A DNA stretch of 64,000 nucleotides from Chamaecrista fasciculata (lineage: Eukaryota > Streptophyta > Magnoliopsida > Fabales > Fabaceae): positions 153,013 to 217,012 of the forward strand of contig QANZ01035685.1 of assembly GCA_003254925.1 (NCBI GenBank). The letters are read 5' to 3'. The translations under genes were made by a program, and so were the position numbers. Below the pieces are notes generated by a model. It saw nothing but the letters and a program-made list of their open reading frames with translations. It was not told the origin of the DNA and made no database searches. Of the stretch, positions 25,407 through 35,909 are shown in pieces (the first letter of the stretch is position 1; each line of letters begins with the position of its first letter).

Positions 25407-27863
25407 ATGGCTTCTTCGTTTTCAACACAGTTGATGCAAACTCAGAACATGCCATGTCTTTCTCACTTCCAGGTTAGTATTTTGTGTTCCATTTGTCATT
25501 TTCTCTGCAAATCTCCTATTGTTCATGCTAATGTTTGTGGTCTCCGGAAGATGTGCAAGTGGAATGTGTGTTAAAATGCTAATTCTGACAATGAAGTTCA
25601 CTATTCGAGCTTGTGTTTGGTTCACTGTTGGAACATTTCAGTTTACAACCCTAGCTATTAGCTATACTAGTCACAGCATTTCTACGTGTATTGCATATCT
25701 CATGAGCAGAAAATAGGGTCCTTATACCGTAAGCGTGCTATAGTTACTGTGTGGAACTTATTAACATTTTTGCTAATCATAGTACGTGCTGCCAAAGCTG
25801 TAATTTCATGTAAATAATTAATTATGTAATGGCTAGATTTTGTTGCGTATTTTCAGGGGAATTGTAACCAACATGTGTCAAAGGTTCAAATGTCTCATGC
25901 TATCAGTAGCGGTTTCAGATCGCAGCTTGGTAACACTAAATCACTGGCAGCAAAATCTCGTTATGCCTCAAGTTTCTCCGCAGCAAAACAATCTGGAGTC
26001 AAATCAATCTCATATAAGAGAATGACATGTACCAATGCTACGGAAGAAGTAAGTGTGATATTCAAAAACATTGGCCCGAGAAATTGTTCAGAGAATAATA
26101 CCGTTAGGATTTCTGACTTTTACTTTTGTGTTATTCTTGCCTATTTGGGCATTAGGAGAAGGGTAAGCACCTAATACTGAACTTATTGTTCAAAGCATTC
26201 CTAGAGTTTAAACCACTTTCTGATCTAAGGATTGGAACTTGTGGAATTATTAATAATGAAGTAGTATTTTGGTTGTTCTGTTTACATGTATTGAAGAATA
26301 TTAATTTCTCCTATGGGAAAATTCTTGGCAATCTTCAACTTTCTGTGACTAATGATAACATATTGTCTTATTATCTTATAAATGGTTATATTATTTTTAG
26401 GCTGTAGAGCAGCCAGCCAAAGTGACAAACAAGGTTTTCTTTGATGTCGACATCGGGGGTGAGCCTGCAGGCAGGATTGTTTTCGGCCTATTTGGAGAGG
26501 TGGTACCAAAAACTGTTGAAAATTTCCGTGCGTTGTGCACAGGCAAGCCATAATCACATTTCTCTGTAGCAGTGCTGTTCTTGTATATGTCATTGTTACT
26601 CTGAAATGAATTATGGGACAGGAAATTTCACAGATGAATTTGAATGACTTTTTGTGCAGGAGAGAAAGGATATGGTTACAAGGGATCCCCCTTCCACCGT
26701 ATTATCAAGAATTTCATGATTCAAGGAGGGGACTTCACTTACGGAGATGTGAGCTCTTTATTATTTGTTTATGTTTGTTTATATGACTGTGTTTCGACTT
26801 TCGACTGATATCTATACTTTCACACTGCCACGTATGTGCACTCTACTAAGGTTAAGAAACAGTGTTCTCCTTGCTAATAAAGCATGCTAACAATGGTTGG
26901 CAGGGATCTGGAGGTGCCAGTATCTATGGCTCTCGCTTTGAAGATGAGAGTTTCGAATGTATGTCCCATTTAGTCTCGGAATAGTGGTATTGAGTTATAA
27001 ATTTTTTGTATTGGCGAATGGCAAGTAATATAAGTTATGTCTTTGTTTTGATTACACTTGAAAATAGTTTAGATTTTCTCCTTAGGATTGGTCTTCCGGT
27101 GGAAAACTGGTTTCTTTGTGTCTTACTAATGTGACATAGCCCTTCTTTGCAGTGAAGCATATTGGTCCTGGGGTTTTAAGCATGGCAAATGCAGGTCCTA
27201 ATACCAATGGTAGTCAATTTTTCATTTGTACCGTAAAGGTGAGTAAGATAGCTACACTGGCATTTCCCTTTTTTGCAATGAGTTACTAATGTGTTAGAGC
27301 TTTCTTTTTACTTCAAGAGCTTTCTGCAGAGGTCACTTAGTAAAAGCGTGCGGTTTATTTTGAAACATCCATACAGCTGAAGTAGAAGCCTCTGCAGCCC
27401 TTTCTTTTCTCTTGTTTTTGTCTCCTTATCAACTTTTCAAATTTTTGCTTTGATAATTATAGATGCCATAACTGCCTCCACATACTGACCTAATTATTGA
27501 TAATGGATGGGGCATTTTTTTTATCTAGAAGTAGGTTATGGTTATTCTTTTAAGTGTATTTTAACAATATTGTTACTTCTACCTGTTTGGCTTCAATTGG
27601 TATGGAACTACAAATTATAAACTAGAGAAATTGTTGTGAATTCCCTCCACTTTTACGTGTTTCAATGCTTTGTTATCAAACTACTAAGTGAATGACTTGA
27701 TTTCACGATGTAGACTCAATGGCTGGACAATAAGCATGTTGTGTTTGGACAAGTCGTTGATGGAATGGACGTGGTGCGGGCACTTGAAGCCCAAGAAACT
27801 AGCAGCGCAGATCGGAAGCCATGCAGAATTCTTAATTCTGGGGAATTGCCTCTAGATGCCTGA
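25407..27863 (+). CDS. CYP20-3: Stromal cyclophilin, tandem copy 2
   Basis: Exons: 25407-25472, 25857-26048, 26401-26542, 26660-26748, 26904-26958, 27153-27238, 27714-27863; 259 residues. The same seven-exon structure, phases and GC donor in intron 3 as copy 1. The frame is intact; a 6-bp in-frame deletion near the C-terminus turns TDVPRKPC into ADRKPC. Active-site Arg, Phe, Gln, Trp and His are kept. Differences include Ser-to-Pro just before FHRI, KDF to KNF, HFQ/GNS to HFQ/GNC, and TKWLDN to TQWLDN. Its upstream region lacks the solo LTR of copy 1. It converges with the HAD gene 400 bp downstream. Probably a functional plastid isomerase, but expression may differ from copy 1. Confidence 0.93.
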
Positions 27864-28264
27864 TCCTTCTGCTAAAGTAACCGCATATTTCTTTGTCAAT
27901 TACAATTTTCAAATTTTAGTCCTATGCATCTTTTGAGGAGACTGCTCGTTACTCGATCAGAGATCATCTTAGTTCATTCAAGTGACACGGTACTAAACTG
28001 TGGCATGTATGTAGTGAGTGAACTATTATCAGGATCAATACAACCACCTTATTTTGCATTTAGTATTTGCTAAATACACTTTTGTCAAACCCTTATTGTA
28101 GTATTTTCTTTTCCTCCTGTGGACACTATTGGCAATTACATGCTACCCATCCACGTCATGAGGCAAATTACATGAAAGTGTCGTCAATTTTGATAGACAA
28201 AACTTTAGTAACCTAGAGTATCTTGATTTGCTTTAAATATATATATCATAGAAGTGAAGTCTGT
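27864..28264. other. Short interval between convergent genes
   Basis: About 400 bp separates the stops of cyclophilin 2 (+) and the HAD gene (-). It presumably holds both 3' UTRs. Nothing else was recognised. Confidence 0.5.
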
Positions 28265-30671
28265 CTATGCTTGGACCATGGTTTCAACTGCTGGGGATTG
28301 AATCACCTGATGTCCATCACATTCTTCTGCCTCCAAAACTATTTCTGGTAATGCTTCTTTGATATTGTGAATGCTACCCAGGGCATGGTCTGCACCTGGC
28401 ACCAAATCTGAACTCCCCACCTAGCATCAGTATGTTAACTAGTGTTAGATATGGACATATTTAGTGTTAGTGGAGTAGTTAGTTTAATTTCTTAGATTAG
28501 CTTTTTCCATCAAGTCATGAACATGAAGCAAATTATAGCTTACGATAACTGTGTTAAGTCCAGCTACTTTTCCACTTGCAATATTTCTAGCACTGTCGTC
28601 AAAGAAAATCTGCAGATGATTGAAGAAACGGAAATGAATTACTGGATTCATGGAAACAGAGGAACAAGCTATATGAGGAAGAAATGTCCCAAAGGCTAAG
28701 CATTCAGTCTTAGTATCAGTAGAAAGACCTAACTCACCCCAAAAGAGCTCTCAAGTCTCAAAGGGGGAAGGTTGGCTCATTATATATATAGAGTTAGAAA
28801 GTCTTTTTAACCAAGCAATGTGGGACTTCAACACGCCCCTCTCACGTCCGACATAGGAGTGTGAAGCCAACGGGTTATTCCCAGGGCAGCCCACAATAAG
28901 GCTCATTCATCCCACATGCCCAAACCAAGTTTTGATACTATGTAGAAAGGCTTAACTCACCCCAAAAGAGCTCTCAAAGAGAGAGGGTTGCCTCATTATA
29001 TGTATAGAGTTAAAAAACCTTTTTAAGCAAGTAATGTGGGACTTCAAGAGTATCTTACTGTTTTCTTAGGATCCACATTAGCAATCCGAATGGCAGCTTC
29101 AATGGCTTCCACAGAGGGCTTGCAGATGATTCGTGACTTGGAATTGAAACATCCATTTTCTGTCACATCACCATTATTATTGTTAAGTTGTTTTGGAGGA
29201 TTGAGTGTTTCAAAGCATATAATGCCCTCGAAACAATCTTCTAAACCTAATCTGTTGAGAACTTCAGCAGCATGTGCTTTATCTGCATTAGTGAAGACCT
29301 GCAGAGATGATTTTCAACTCTGTTAGAATTACATATAATGTTCTAAGAAGAACTATATGATGGCATTAAAACATTTATGATTCATCATCACATACAATTT
29401 TACGCTGAGGCATGGAAAGCAGAAGATTCCTTAACACAGGATCGGACTTCAATTTCTCATATGGTAATCTTCCATGCACGTAAGCATGAAACTCATCGTC
29501 GTCAAATTCATAATCAAGGGCCTAATAGCAGAGAAGGCAGAAACTTACCAAATAATTGGAAATGGTTATGAATATATGAATTGAGTGTATCAATTTCTAA
29601 TGTCGATTTTATTTACCTTTAATCCAGCCATCGTCGTCCCGTATTCTTTATACAAATCCAAGCACATCTTTGGAACTTGAGTTTCTTCAATATGCAAGCG
29701 TTCCAACATATACTCTGTAATAAAAAGTAAGGTTAACTACAGTACTATGACCAAAGATCTTTCACTGTCGTTGTGTTTAAAGTTTATATTTGTACCTTGG
29801 ATGTTCTTGCGACATGCCAAATTGAGACCTGAGCTTAATGGGTAGAGAGTATCATCCATATCTGTCGAAAATTTAGAGCCATAAATTAATAATAACTCAA
29901 TTCATATTAAGAACACAAAACCACTCAAGTTCTATACCTTTTCAAAAAACTAGGAGGATGTTTGAAGAAAAGTAAAGAAGGAAGTAATCAAAAGGTTATA
30001 TAATTTTCTTCCAAAAAAAAAATAAGCTAAAGTGCACTTTTGGTCCATAACTTTTGGTTAAGGTCTCAATTTGGTCTTATAACTTCTTTTGTTGCACTTT
30101 TGGTCTCATATCTTTTGCTCAAGTTACAGATTTGGTTCCGTGTTACACTTTTAGTCCCATATCTTTGGGTCATGTTGCAGAATTAGTCTCATATCTTTTG
30201 GTCAGATTGTAAAATTGGTCCTATATGGATCATATACAGAATTGGTCTCATATCTTTAGATCAGGTGAGACTTACTGTGAAACTTTTTGCAAAAATGTGG
30301 GACCAATTCTGCAACCTGATCAAAAGATATGGGATCAAAAGTGATACGGGACTAAATCTGCATCTTTTTGCAAAGATATGAGACTAAAAGTGCAACAAAA
30401 AAAATTATGGGACCAAATTGAGACCTGAGCAAAAGTCATGGGACTAAAAGTGCACTTTGACCAATAAAATAAAAGAACTCTTGCCTCATCTTTCCTCTCA
30501 GAAGCTAATTAATGAAATCAGTGAGTAATCTGAGCAAGGGGCAGAGAATAAAACAAGAGTGCAGCCTCTAATTTGATGAAACCTAAAAGACAATATGGAT
30601 TGAGTTTCGTTGAGCATACCGAATAACAAGCACTCGTACTTGACTCCACGTGTCCCACGAGCAGCATCCAT
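28265..30671 (-). CDS. HAD-superfamily hydrolase (pyrimidine 5'-nucleotidase-like)
   Basis: Exons (minus strand): 30671-30620, 29861-29796, 29714-29617, 29521-29396, 29298-29059, 28609-28544, 28420-28265; 267 residues, all junctions in frame. HAD motif I is FDMDDT (Asp18 nucleophile, Asp20), motif II is FTNAD (Thr117), motif III is Lys174 in ICKPS, and motif IV is FFDDS (Asp198, Asp199). The cap is helical and C1-type, between residues about 30 and 110. Plant members of this SDT1/pyrimidine-nucleotidase-like group are predicted soluble Mg-dependent phosphatases with poorly known substrates. Intron 1 carries a foldback and intron 5 an LTR-like repeat pair. Adjacency to CYP20-3 mirrors Arabidopsis At3g62030/At3g62040 as I recall it. 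Confidence 0.92.
28722..29056 (+). repeat. LTR-like repeat pair in HAD intron 5
   Basis: Two units share CTAACTCACCCCAAAAGAGCTC-like cores, TATATATAGAGTTAG and ATGTGGGACTTCAA. They flank GTCCGACATAGGAGTG and CAAGTTTTGATACTATGTAG. This is the same family as 12010-12265 and 37455-37680. It abuts the exon 5 donor closely. Confidence 0.65.
30023..30466. repeat. Foldback in HAD intron 1, AGTGCACTTTTGGTCC family
   Basis: Starts AAGTGCACTTTTGGTCC and ends GGACTAAAAGTGCACTTT, inverted. The arms alternate GGTCTCATATCTTTTG and complementary phrases. It is the cleanest member of the family seen also at 18831, 23691 and 24537. Confidence 0.85.
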
Positions 30672-31106
30672 CTGATCTTTGCAGAATACTCAATCTGTCA
30701 ATAAAGTTCAACAAAATTGTTGATTACACTGTTCAATTTATCTACACGTTATTTTGAATCATTTCCTTCACTTCTCTCTCTTATAAAGATCATCACATGA
30801 AGAAGAAATACCCTGTTTTCTGGGATCTAGTTTCCCAAAGATGAAGAAGTATTCAGTAAATCTGCCTGATTTTTAAAACCAAAAGACCTGCTATTTTGTT
30901 TCATTAATTATATGGTATGTGACGAAACGAAATCAATGCATGGAGCATGGCCATCAAATGTAAGACACAATCTAACTGCTAAAAAAAATAATGTAGAAAG
31001 GAAAAAGCAGAATAGGGACAAAAACGAAAATATGTGTATACCTGTACAAATTGAAGTGGTTGAACGAACGTAAAAGCTTTGATGATGAAGGAGGTGGTAT
31101 GAGTAT

Positions 31107-31115
31107 CTATTTATA
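31107..31115 (-). promoter_or_regulatory. TATA box of the HAD gene
   Basis: TATAAATAG reads on the minus strand about 440 bp upstream of the ATG. Downstream, a donor (ACAG/gtatac at about 31041) and an acceptor (TTGACAG at about 30699) suggest a 5' UTR intron of some 340 bp between the leader and the coding exon. The TATA position fits a start near 31080. Confidence 0.5.
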
Positions 31116-33694
31116 CATGAATATGAAACATTGAAACTGTAGGAGGACCCGCCACTAAGATGAATGTGCGAAATGACGCTTGAAAATTTTGAGGTGGCAA
31201 GAGCATTCTTATTTTTCAATTGGCATGATTCCTTATCAATCTTCAAGTTTTCCGCACCAGTCATATTCTCTCCCATTATTGCTGTTTTTTTCTATTATTT
31301 TATCATATATCAAGCCCACTAATTAGGAGTGGGTTTTCTATTAAATAATATTACTTAATAATTTGTTTGTACTATAAACTCAAAATCAAATAAATAGTCC
31401 ATTTGAAAGAATTACTCCGAGCAATTGCATGACCAACCAACGAGGTTTGGCCGACTTGGTCACCTTCTGCCCGTGACAATTGTATGACTTTGGACTGGGA
31501 CGCCATCCCCTCCTCTAAATTTTTACCTAAAAAGAAAAAAGATGGTGATGATGGTGTAGGGGTAATAAGGAAATTGGGTGCCCAGATTTGATACGAAAAG
31601 TGTCAAAGAAAGCAGTTTGAAAATCTTGAAATCAAGGAAAAGGGAGGCATAATAATCTAGAGAAGGGGTTTGAAAGATGAGGTTTATTCTTGTGGAATGG
31701 AATATGAGTTATTCCAGCATCATGGCTACTATCTAGGATGATATATATTATATAAAATAGAGGATATGAGGATCCAAAATCCAAATGCTTGTCTTGTACA
31801 AAAAACAGATACCCATTTATGTCTAAATACTGTGTCAGTAGCTAGTAGAAGTCGAATAATCATCCACTTAGGATGCTGCTTTATATACTTTATAGTTTAT
31901 ACTTTATACTGTCACGCCAAACAAGCACTGATTAATTTGCTTTTCTCTGGAAATTCTAAGTACACTAGTACTGCAACATATATACATATTCCTTCTCACG
32001 GAACAAGGCGCTTTATTCTTTGGTTGGTTCATATCCGCAATCTAAATCTTTAATTCCCACTATCAATCGCGTGCTAATATAAACATTCATTTACACACAT
32101 ATGTACTTATCAATTTCCTAATCATTTTCCATCAGTGTCTATAGGTGATTATATATGTTAACGACTACACTTAAATTAAATGTATTTATGTTTTTACTGT
32201 AATTTTCGAATCAAACTAAAATATTAAAGAATTTGGAAGAAATCTATTTATCATCTTCTAATTAAAGAATTAATTACAAAATCTGCGCAGTTGAGAACTT
32301 AATATCCACGTTTAGACCTAGCGACCACAAATTAGTACTCATGGTCTAATATTTCAAGTTTTCAACTTTTCAGGATTGTGAAAGGGGGTGTCAATTCTGA
32401 ATTCTATTTTTCAAAGTTTCACCTAATCATTCAAACTTGTGAATGGAGGGATTCTATGTCATCTCACGGAGAACATTGATTTGAAGCAGGCATCGCTATG
32501 TCACTCACGACTCACGAGTTTTGACCAAAAACTTATTTTTTATTTTTTATTTTTTTTGGTCTGTCCAAAAACTTATTCAATCAATCTTACTTTTGCTATC
32601 AACTTACCAACTAACAAATTGGTAGTTAAGGCCCACGCCCCAAAGAAAAAATTGTTAGTCAAGGCAATCATAGTGACTAGTGAGAGTGAGTTTTTTTTTT
32701 TTTTTAAAGATTTACCTCTTTTTTATTGGATCTAGATATGCAACTTAGATTAATTAAAGAATAGATGACGTTGAAGCAGATCTAAAGTTACAACTTGAGC
32801 AAATCAAAGAGGATATGACTTGAAACTTCTTCAGAGAGGATGACAAAGTGTTATTGCTTTGTACACTTGTAGTCATCTTTTTATTTTTAATGTTGTATTT
32901 CTGTTAATTTGAGTTGTAAATCTTTTAACTTTTATGCTAGATCTTAAAGGTGTGTTGTCTTTTTTGAATTTGGTTTGTTCCCACCGTGTTCGTCAGTGGT
33001 GTCTTCACCTGGTGTGTTGCCTAGCCTTAAGGCATCCTTGTATTGTGGTTTGGGTTTTGGGAATTTAAGGGTTGTGTGCTTGGGATTTCTTGTTTCCCTT
33101 TTAGAGTTTCTTCTCCTCCCCTCTCAAGCAAGGGTGTCTTTCACTATCATAGGTAGTGAAAAAGTGATAAAGTGGTAAAGTATAAATCTCATCCATCCAT
33201 TAAATCATCTTAAAAAAAATTCAACACAATGAAAGGTCAAGATCTTATAATTTACATAATTTACCAATTTTCTACTTCGACCAATCCACTCCCAAAGAGT
33301 AATAGAGTATCACTAAACAAATATGTGAAGCCCATATAAGAAAATAACTATCTTTTAGCCTCATCCGTCAAGATTTTTCTGGGTCAAGAAGTTAATGCAT
33401 TAAAAAGGTAGCGAGGCATCCAAACAAACAATGGGCTTGCACTTTCTCATCTGTCCAAGATATTTAGAATATTGGGCCTATACTGTACATAAGTCCATTG
33501 GTCCTATACACAAGAAATCAATACATTACTAATGATACGCTTGCACTCCCTCATCCGTCTGATGGTCCAATATTGCTTGTATTGGGCCTCAAGATTGTAA
33601 ACAAGCCCAATTGGGCCCAATACTATTAGCAGTTAAGTAACGCGATTTCCATCCTCCCAAACAATCACTAGCCACAAATTAATGTGTGTGAGAA
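31116..33694. other. Intergenic DNA, no gene recognised
   Basis: ORFs here are short and without splice or family support. The 32750-33180 part is T-rich and resembles a retroelement 3' region but lacks a diagnostic motif. I see no RNA gene. Confidence 0.5.
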
Positions 33695-33872
33695 TCTTAT
33701 ATTATATGGCTCCACTCCTTTCTGGTCGTCCATGTTTAAAATCATAGTCTATAAATTAAAAATAAGAGAAAATTTACTATTTGGTCTCTCTTTCTTTACT
33801 AAGTTAACAATTTAGTCCCTTATTTATTTTACATACATATTTGCGTGCCCGTTAGGGCACGCAAAGCCCTAG
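33695..33872 (+). mobile_element. Short non-autonomous Helitron, copy 1 (178 bp)
   Basis: It begins TCTTATATTATATGG and ends with the hairpin GCGTGCCCGTTAGGGCACGC, then AAAGCCCTAG. It sits between A and T. A 5' TC, a 3' hairpin, a CTAG terminus and an A|T insertion are Helitron hallmarks. The middle contains TTTACTATTTGGTCTC and ACAATTTAGTCCC, shared with the foldback at 8595. Two further full copies are at 60076 and 60552. Confidence 0.88.
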
Positions 33873-34178
33873 TATATTATATGGCTCCACCCTTTCTGGT
33901 CGTCAACAATTTAAAATTATAGTACAAAATTAATAATAAGAGAAAAATTATTATTTAATCTCTTCTATTTTACTGAGTTAACGATTTAGTCCCTCATTTA
34001 TTTTACATACATATTTGCCTCCACCCCTTTCTGGTCGTCCACATTTTAAAACTATAGTACAAAATTAATAATAAGAGAAAAATTATTATTTGATCCCTTC
34101 TTTTTTACTGAGTTAACGATTTAGTCCCTCATTTATTTTACATATATATTTGCGTAAACGGGCACGCAAAGCCTCTAG
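33873..34178 (+). mobile_element. Head-to-tail Helitron copies, degenerate
   Basis: Immediately after copy 1 two more bodies follow in tandem, each with CCACCC(C)TTTCTGGTCGTC. The first lacks its 3' hairpin. The last ends with a degenerated hairpin (GCGTAAACGGGCACGC) and CTCTAG. Head-to-tail clustering is a known Helitron property. Confidence 0.75.
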
Positions 34179-34390
34179 TATAGATAATGTGAGAGAGAAA
34201 GTAGTAGAAGAGATTTAAGAAAGTGAAAATTTATTATTTAGTCTTTTAATTTTCACACTTCTAACGATTTAGTCATTGAATAATAAAAATATTATTTAAT
34301 CACTTAATAACTACAAATGTCAAATCAAACATTTCATACATATTTAACATTTAAATGTATGATTTAGTGGTACGTAAAGCCCCTAGTAAC
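34179..34390. mobile_element. Decayed Helitron ends meeting in opposite orientation
   Basis: A diverged relative of the 180-bp family ends at AAAGCCCCTAG/T (34386). Three bases later (34390) begins a minus-strand 3' end of another Helitron family, CTAG preceded by a GTTGCACGGGTCAAGATC tail, extending rightward to an unknown 5' end. Two families thus terminate almost back to back. Confidence 0.5.
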
Positions 34391-35909
34391 TAGGATCTTG
34401 ACCCGTGCAACGCAGAGGAGCTTTTCCTTGTAATTTAATATGTTTACCTCGTGTTGTAGTTGTGTATTCTTTTTGGCTTAACTACTTAGATAAATTAGAG
34501 AGGAATATAAAAGTTTTAAAACTATACAATATTGTTTTTATGATCAAAACCTCATTTAATCCTCAAACTATAGAATAAATTTCATTTTGGTCTAAACGTG
34601 GATATTAATTTAGACAATTGAGATAGATTATTTCTCTTTCACATGTGTTATAATAATTGAGTTGACAAATAGAGAAAAAGAAAAATTTTTATTTGTAGTC
34701 ACAAATTGAAGATAAATTTGTAGTTGATTTTCTTTCCAAGAGTATTTTTTTTTATTTCTTTGTCAACTCACCTATTATAACACAAATGAGACAAAAATAG
34801 TTCATTTTAACTGCACATGTTAGAAATAATGGCAAAGAAATAAAAAAAAAAGTTAGAAATAATGGCAAACCTTATTTGAAATCACATTTTCATGAAAAGG
34901 TTGAAGACTAAAATATAACAAAAAATAGTTTTAGGACCAAAATAAAACTTCATATTTTGGGGACCAAAATGACTATTGATAGTCATTTTAATAGCTGAAC
35001 ATTGTAATAAAACTGCCGAGAATAACAAGAATTTATGGAGTTTAGTTGGACACAACTCAAGCAAAGAATCAACGCCGCAATCAATGGACTTAGGATCCTT
35101 ACTTACAAGTGGAGTGTGGTAGGCAGGTGGCCTACTCACAGCATAAAATCTTGCTTTTTTTTTTCTTTTCTTTTCTAAAACACTGGCTTTTCACATTTTT
35201 GGAATTTCTAATTATTTTCTTCCTTAGATCACAAATCTGCTTGTGAACCTCATTAATTTTTGTAATTTGATATCCACAATCACAAAATGGACCATTATTA
35301 TAAAGTCATTTTGAGATTAAACTATATGTTGAGCAATTATGATTTCACGCTTGTGAATCTTAATAGATGATAAATAAGAAAAAATGGTAAAGATGACACC
35401 GAAAGTTTAAACAATAAGAAAAAAGGAGATGCCTTGTGTGTTATGAGCTATGATGATGAACAAAGAAATCAAGCAAAGTAAAAAAAGCGTGGGAGCTACA
35501 AGTGTTGAAAGCTATATTGGTGAAGGAACCAGCTGTTGATTTTTCTATAACTAACAATTGAAAGTGAAAAGCATCTTCCCCATTCTGAGTTTGATAGCCC
35601 ACCATAAAAAAGATAAGAGAGAGAAAGAGAGAGAGATTGAATGTTACACTACTGGACAACGAATAGCGACAATGGGCTTCTTTATTCCTCATTCCTTTCA
35701 ATAGCTACATTACCAATATATCAATTTAGGTTTATATTACAATGCTAAGCACTGGGCATCACCATTCATAAGATAGCATTCTTGTGGTTATTCTAGCAGC
35801 TAGTTTGGGCATTTTGAGTTTTTTTGTTTTCTTTTGGAATGGACGACTAGTGTGAATAAAGATAGCAAAACGTACACAATAATAATCGGTCATTCTGAGA
35901 AACATCACA
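34391..35909. other. Intergenic DNA upstream of the pectin acetylesterase
   Basis: The left part is probably the body of the minus-strand Helitron ending at 34390. The rest is AT-rich with no supported gene. The last 200 bp should hold the esterase promoter; no clear TATA box was assigned. Confidence 0.45.

Larger units (their letters stand above)
18258..27870. repeat. Tandem segmental duplication (two ~4.8-kb units)
   Basis: Unit 1 (about 18258-23108) runs from inside exon 1 of the START-like gene to just past the stop of cyclophilin 1. Unit 2 (about 23105-27870) repeats the same order. Homology breaks right after GATCCTTCT in unit 1, and unit 2 opens within the START-like exon, so the junction is at about 23104-23112. 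Both parental breakpoints share CCTTC, suggesting microhomology. Coding and intron sequence remains nearly identical. The intergenic parts differ by separate transposon insertions, which therefore postdate the duplication. Confidence 0.9.

Noticed and set aside
34882-35139. 85-codon minus-strand ORF
   Set aside because: No recognisable domain, no splice partners, and the C-terminal half is AT-rich translation.
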